64,000 bases of DNA from Brachionus plicatilis (taxonomy: Eukaryota; Rotifera; Eurotatoria; Ploima; Brachionidae), in NCBI GenBank assembly GCA_010279815.1, contig QEOQ01000345.1:522685-586684 (forward strand), in the 5' to 3' direction. Position numbers and translations under genes: made by a program. Numbering within the stretch: position 1 is the stretch's first letter; every line of letters starts with the position of its first letter. This document shows, in pieces, positions 57,990-64,000 of the stretch. Below the pieces are notes generated by a model. It was given only the letters and a program-made list of their open reading frames with translations, made no database searches and was not told the DNA's origin.

Positions 57990-58045
57990 TATTAAATTAT
58001 TGTTTATATGTGTCGAGCACAGACTTCTTCAGATTATAAAACAAC
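57990..58045 (-). mobile_element. LINE 3'-end fragment, minus strand
   Basis: On the minus strand it reads CTGAAGAAGTCTGTGCTCGA then CACATATAAACAATAA, the same 3' tail type as near 47930 and 51860. Only the tail is present, as in severe 5' truncation. Confidence 0.5.
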
Positions 58046-58248
58046 AAAGTTAAAATTAAATTAGAAAACATAAAAAATTAATCTAAATTATGAAAAATAA
58101 TTTCTAAGCATTTAGAAATTATTAAATGACTTGGCTAATAAAGCTAAATATATAAAAATTTCCCACCTTTTATTTTTTCTTTTTATAAAAAAAGTTTAGA
58201 ATTTTAACTTAACTTAACGTCTACTAAATATTAAATGTCGCACAAAAG

Positions 58249-58586
58249 CAGATTTGGTCAAAAGTCAAGCTTTAAAGTCAGAATCGTTGAAAGTCTGACT
58301 TTGACTTTGAAATTTTTTTTATTTTTAGTCTTGGCTTGGACTTTTATTTTAATGATTTAGACTTGAACTAGGCCGCCAAAAAATTTTGCTAAAATGGAAA
58401 TCCATCTGTCAGGATCACAGTCATTCACAGTCATATGATTTTTTCCCGTTCAGGGTAGCTATTGTAGCGGCCTACTAAATAGGAATCCAAAAAAGTGCCA
58501 TTTTAAAAAAAAATTTGGCCCTGACTTTATTAAAAAAATTTTTAAAGTCAAAGTCTAGACTTGACTTAGGCTTTTGACCAGCTCTG
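58249..58586. mobile_element. hAT-type MITE, diverged copy
   Basis: Ends CAGATTTGGTCAAAAGTCAA and, inverted, CAGAGCTGGTCAAAAGCCTA. Flanks CACAAAAG (58241-58248) and TTCAAAAG (58587-58594) agree at six of eight bases. The body repeats GACTTTGACTT/AGTCAAAGTC words. Related in TIR and in the AGTCAAGTC motif to the elements at 7116, 39137 and 41655. Confidence 0.65.
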
Positions 58587-58709
58587 TTCAAAAGGTATCG
58601 AAAAGGAGCTGGCATCGAACAAATTATAAAAATTATTAAATATTATTGATATGTAATATTTATATTTAATATTTAACCAGATGACACTATAAATTTGTAA
58701 AATGTTATT

Positions 58710-58937
58710 CAGTACAATTTAAAACTCACTTGTAAGTTTTTTTTTCTCAACTCTTCTTCGACTTTTCCTCTTCCTCAACCTTTCCTTTCCTCAACTTTTC
58801 TTTTCCTTTCCTAAGAGTTGAATAAAGGAACAGTCGAGGAAAAGAAAAGTTAAGGAAAGGAAAGGTTGAGGAAAGGAAAAGTAGATGAAGAGTCGAAGAA
58901 CAAAATGCGTAAAAGTTAGTTTTAATTTGTACTGTAA
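58710..58937. mobile_element. Foldback element B, near-continuous long hairpin
   Basis: A pyrimidine-rich half (CTTCCTCAACCTTTCCTTTC...) is followed by its purine-rich complement (GGAAAGGAAAGGTTGAGG...). The ends CAGTACAATTTAAAACT and AGTTTTAATTTGTACTG are inverted repeats shared with element A at 36253-36410. The transcript would fold into a long double-stranded RNA. Confidence 0.78.
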
Positions 58938-59642
58938 CATTTAAAATTGAATGCGCTAGAAAAAGTTTAAATTTGACTTATTTTCTATTTGGAAATTAAC
59001 TCCACAATTTTTTAATTTTTAATTTTTTTATGAAGGCAAAGACAATTTTTTTGCCAGAGTAAAAGTTAAATTTGGGCTTTATTTTTGGAAAATATCCCAT
59101 TATCAAAGCATTTTCTAGTTAATTCAATTTTAATTGTTATAACATATAAACTATGTAATTAACTCTAAAAGAAAAGTGTTGGGCTTTACTCCTAGAGTCC
59201 TTAACACGAGTCTACGGAAATAGATGCGGAAATGCCAAGAAACCCAAAATTTGTGACCCACAATTGAAGAAAAAAATAATTTTTTTGTTTGAATAAATTT
59301 AAGCAATAGTTTTTAGTTGTGTTATTTTTTATTAAATTAATGGTTATTGTAATCAAAATATGGTTTAAAATTAAAATTATTGGTAATATAACTAGATAAG
59401 TGGAAAAAATCCAGTTATATTAGATTTTCAATCACACAACTTATATTATCGCTCTTCACAATTTTAAGATTGAAACTAAAAGAAAAAAAAATTCTAAAAT
59501 TTTATTTATAAGCCTGTTGATAATATTTAAATAAATAGGAGAATTTAATAAAATGAACTAAAATAAAAAGATTAAAACTTGACTTTTACACACACACAAA
59601 AAAGATAAAAAACTTTTATTTAGAAAGAAAAAAAAGTTCGCC
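58938..59642. other. Intergenic, 3' flank of LSM1
   Basis: AT-rich, no gene. The stretch just before 59642 contains A-rich runs typical of a 3' UTR. Confidence 0.5.
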
Positions 59643-60467
59643 TCAATAATAGTCGTCCAAAATAGAATCGGTCTGCGGCAAAAGACATCGATTCATCATC
59701 GCTTTCTTTTTATTTTTCTCAATTTCCTGCTCTTTTATTTCCTCATTTCTCTTCAGCTCCAAAATTTCATCAACTCCAACATTAATCATCCCTATTTTAC
59801 ACTCTTTATTAAAGTCGACTTCACCAATTAGAACTACATTTTCACCTCGAACTATATAGACACCCCTTGGTATATCACCGTACTTTTTTCCTACATGAAT
59901 TCTTTCAATAGTGTTCGATAGAAGCAAATTAGCGTACTGGTCTATAGACCTTAAATAGCCGATCAAAGTTTTTCCATCTCGCAAAACCACCATTAGCTGC
60001 TTGTCCACATCTTCGATCAAACTGGCAGTTCCGGGCATGTAGTACTTGTTCGATGAATAAATGACCGAGTCTGCTTGAGTTTCGTTGAGTGAAATATTGT
60101 GACTGGCTCTCGAGTGGTCCATTGAGGAATAATTTCTGTCATTTCCGGATTGATATGAAGAATTAAAAGTCAGCTTTTGAAAGTCGTCTTCTAAAAGGCA
60201 ATTTTTATTTAAGTCAAAATCAAAATCGGTATTTGGAAGAGGCATTTGAGAGAGTAGACTAGATGACTGTGAGCTATGCGGGTACATGGAAAGCAGATCC
60301 TGTTCAGTCAGAGGTTTGGGCGGCAACTCAGGCAATGATGGCAGCTGACTGAAATGAGATGCTTGTGGGAAAGGCAAACCTGGTGGAGGCGCCATTTGGA
60401 CTCTTTCCGACTTAAGCTTTGACATACTCTTCAGGAACGCGTCTAGTTCAGATACAGCATCGCTCAT
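59643..60467 (-). CDS. LSM1: LSM1 (U6 snRNA-associated Sm-like) with an N-terminal extension carrying a DFDF motif
   Basis: A single-exon ORF of 274 aa. Residues 144-274 are a full LSM1: MPGTASLIEDVDKQLMVVLR, GKTLIGYLRSIDQYANLLLS (Sm1), TIERIHVGKKYGDIPRGVYI and VRGENVVLIGEVD (Sm2), ending with the helical tail and LPQTDSILDDYY. Usual LSM1 proteins have about 130 aa, so residues 1-143 are extra. That part is proline/serine-rich (APPPGLPFPQ, LPSLPELPPKP) and contains NTDFDFDLNKN with DFDF at 81-84, followed by LLEDDFQKLTF. This resembles the FDF segments by which EDC3, LSM14 and Pat1 bind DDX6. Family knowledge: LSM1-7 with Pat1 binds deadenylated mRNA 3' ends and promotes decapping in P-bodies. 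No intron or acceptor separates the extension from the core. Confidence 0.88.
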   Translation of the reverse strand: MSDAVSELDAFLKSMSKLKSERVQMAPPPGLPFPQASHFSQLPSLPELPPKPLTEQDLLSMYPHSSQSSSLLSQMPLPNTDFDFDLNKNCLLEDDFQKLTFNSSYQSGNDRNYSSMDHSRASHNISLNETQADSVIYSSNKYYMPGTASLIEDVDKQLMVVLRDGKTLIGYLRSIDQYANLLLSNTIERIHVGKKYGDIPRGVYIVRGENVVLIGEVDFNKECKIGMINVGVDEILELKRNEEIKEQEIEKNKKKAMMNRCLLPQTDSILDDYY

Positions 60468-60984
60468 TTTTACGAAATTTTACGCTTTTTTAAGTTTGTT
60501 GTTGTTAAATAATTGTTTTTTAATTTTTCTTTTTATTTTAAAAATTACTCAAAGTGCATGCTCCCTAAGACTTTTAGACAACATTTTTGATTAATTTTAA
60601 CTCATATATGTTCTTTAGATTGTCTTATTATAATTAATAAATAGTTTGCAAAGTTAAATGCAAATTAAATTACATATTTTTTTAAAAAAAAATTTATTTT
60701 GTGATTAGAAAATTTGATACAATTTAGTATCCATGACTACTTGTATTTTTCAAGAAAAAATACTCATAATTTTACAATCTAATATTATGAATTTCAAAAA
60801 ATAAAATAAAAAAATTTTATACTTCATAAATAATCTTTAATAATAAACCGTCAAATTTAAATTATTTTTTTTTTACTAAAAATGATGAATTTCTCGACAA
60901 CTCTTGGAAGGAATTTTAGTTTTAGTAGTAGCAGTAATTTTGCTGAAAACATAAATTAATTTTTAATTAGTACAGAGCACTTTA
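60468..60984. other. Upstream region of LSM1, AT-rich
   Basis: Presumed promoter and intergenic DNA. No motif stands out. Confidence 0.45.
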
Positions 60985-61205
60985 TTAGCTCCTGTTCCCT
61001 GCTTCAACCACAGTTCTTGGAAGCTGATTCCACCGATTAGATATCCTATTTAACAAGAAATTATGGCGCCTAGTGTTTTTGTTTTTTCTCTTTTGAACCA
61101 GCAACTATGTCCTTTTAAATTATAACAATGGCTGATCTCATTTTAAAAAACTTCCAGTTCTATTTGTCCAAATTCTCAATCAGATCTCCTCTTAGTCTTC
61201 ATTTT
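60985..61205 (-). pseudogene. LINE C-terminal scrap, minus strand
   Basis: Minus-strand frames give RLRGDLIENLDK and, about 130 bp on, SNRWNQLPRTVVEAGN. These are the RLRGDLI..YK and V..WN.LP..VV.A motifs of CR1/Jockey-type ORF2 C-termini, as in 34994-35335. Frames are broken between them. Confidence 0.6.

Positions 61206-64000
<2,795 letters not shown>

Overview
This window is a very AT-rich stretch of an animal nuclear genome. Its protein-coding genes are metazoan (Mediator MED19, RTRAF, LSM1, ARL2BP, a BBS10-like chaperonin, a secretin-family GPCR, linker histone H1, UDP-galactose 4-epimerase). They are cut by very small GT-AG introns, often 44-60 nt. Low GC, tiny introns and dense decayed LINEs and DNA-transposon relics fit a small lophotrochozoan-type invertebrate, most like a monogonont rotifer such as Brachionus. 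That assignment is inference; no marker gene proves it.

Layout. A single-exon rhodopsin-type GPCR lies on the minus strand at 24-968, then about 9 kb of AT-rich DNA with TIR elements. At 10.1-12.9 kb a BBS10-like gene (minus) and ARL2BP (plus) stand head to head. Both families are ciliary, and an RFX X-box-like site lies between them. A secretin-family GPCR, closest to PDF receptors, occupies 15.0-17.0 kb in 11 exons. MED19 (minus) and RTRAF (plus) form a second head-to-head pair at 22.7-24.6 kb. Two related single-exon genes of unknown function (26.8-27.5 and 37.3-38.1 kb) share an acidic motif and a C-terminal signature ending NSFCP. Linker histone H1 (45.1-45.8 kb) stands opposite a small unrecognised membrane-protein candidate. 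LSM1 (59.6-60.5 kb, minus) carries an unusual N-terminal extension with a DFDF motif. The 5' part of GALE runs off the right edge from 63.0 kb.

The rest is mostly repeats: LINE fragments at 29.1-30.9, 34.8-35.9, 46.0-47.3, 47.9-48.4, 48.5-48.9, 50.4-52.0 and 61.0-61.2 kb; a KRBA2/Ginger-like integrase relic lacking its catalytic core (32.3-33.2 kb); Merlin, piggyBac-like, Tc1-like and MULE-like scraps; a hAT-type MITE family with 8-bp target duplications; a TA-flanked MITE inside a LINE; and several foldback elements with near-perfect arms. A 7-N gap at 33342-33348 is followed by a 61-bp copy of sequence found 1.94 kb upstream, which suggests an assembly join artefact.

The strongest candidates for new biology are the DFDF-bearing LSM1, the uncharacterised NSFCP paralogue pair, the ciliary bidirectional promoter, and the intron-retention options in the secretin-type receptor. 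No complete, intact novel multi-gene system was found.
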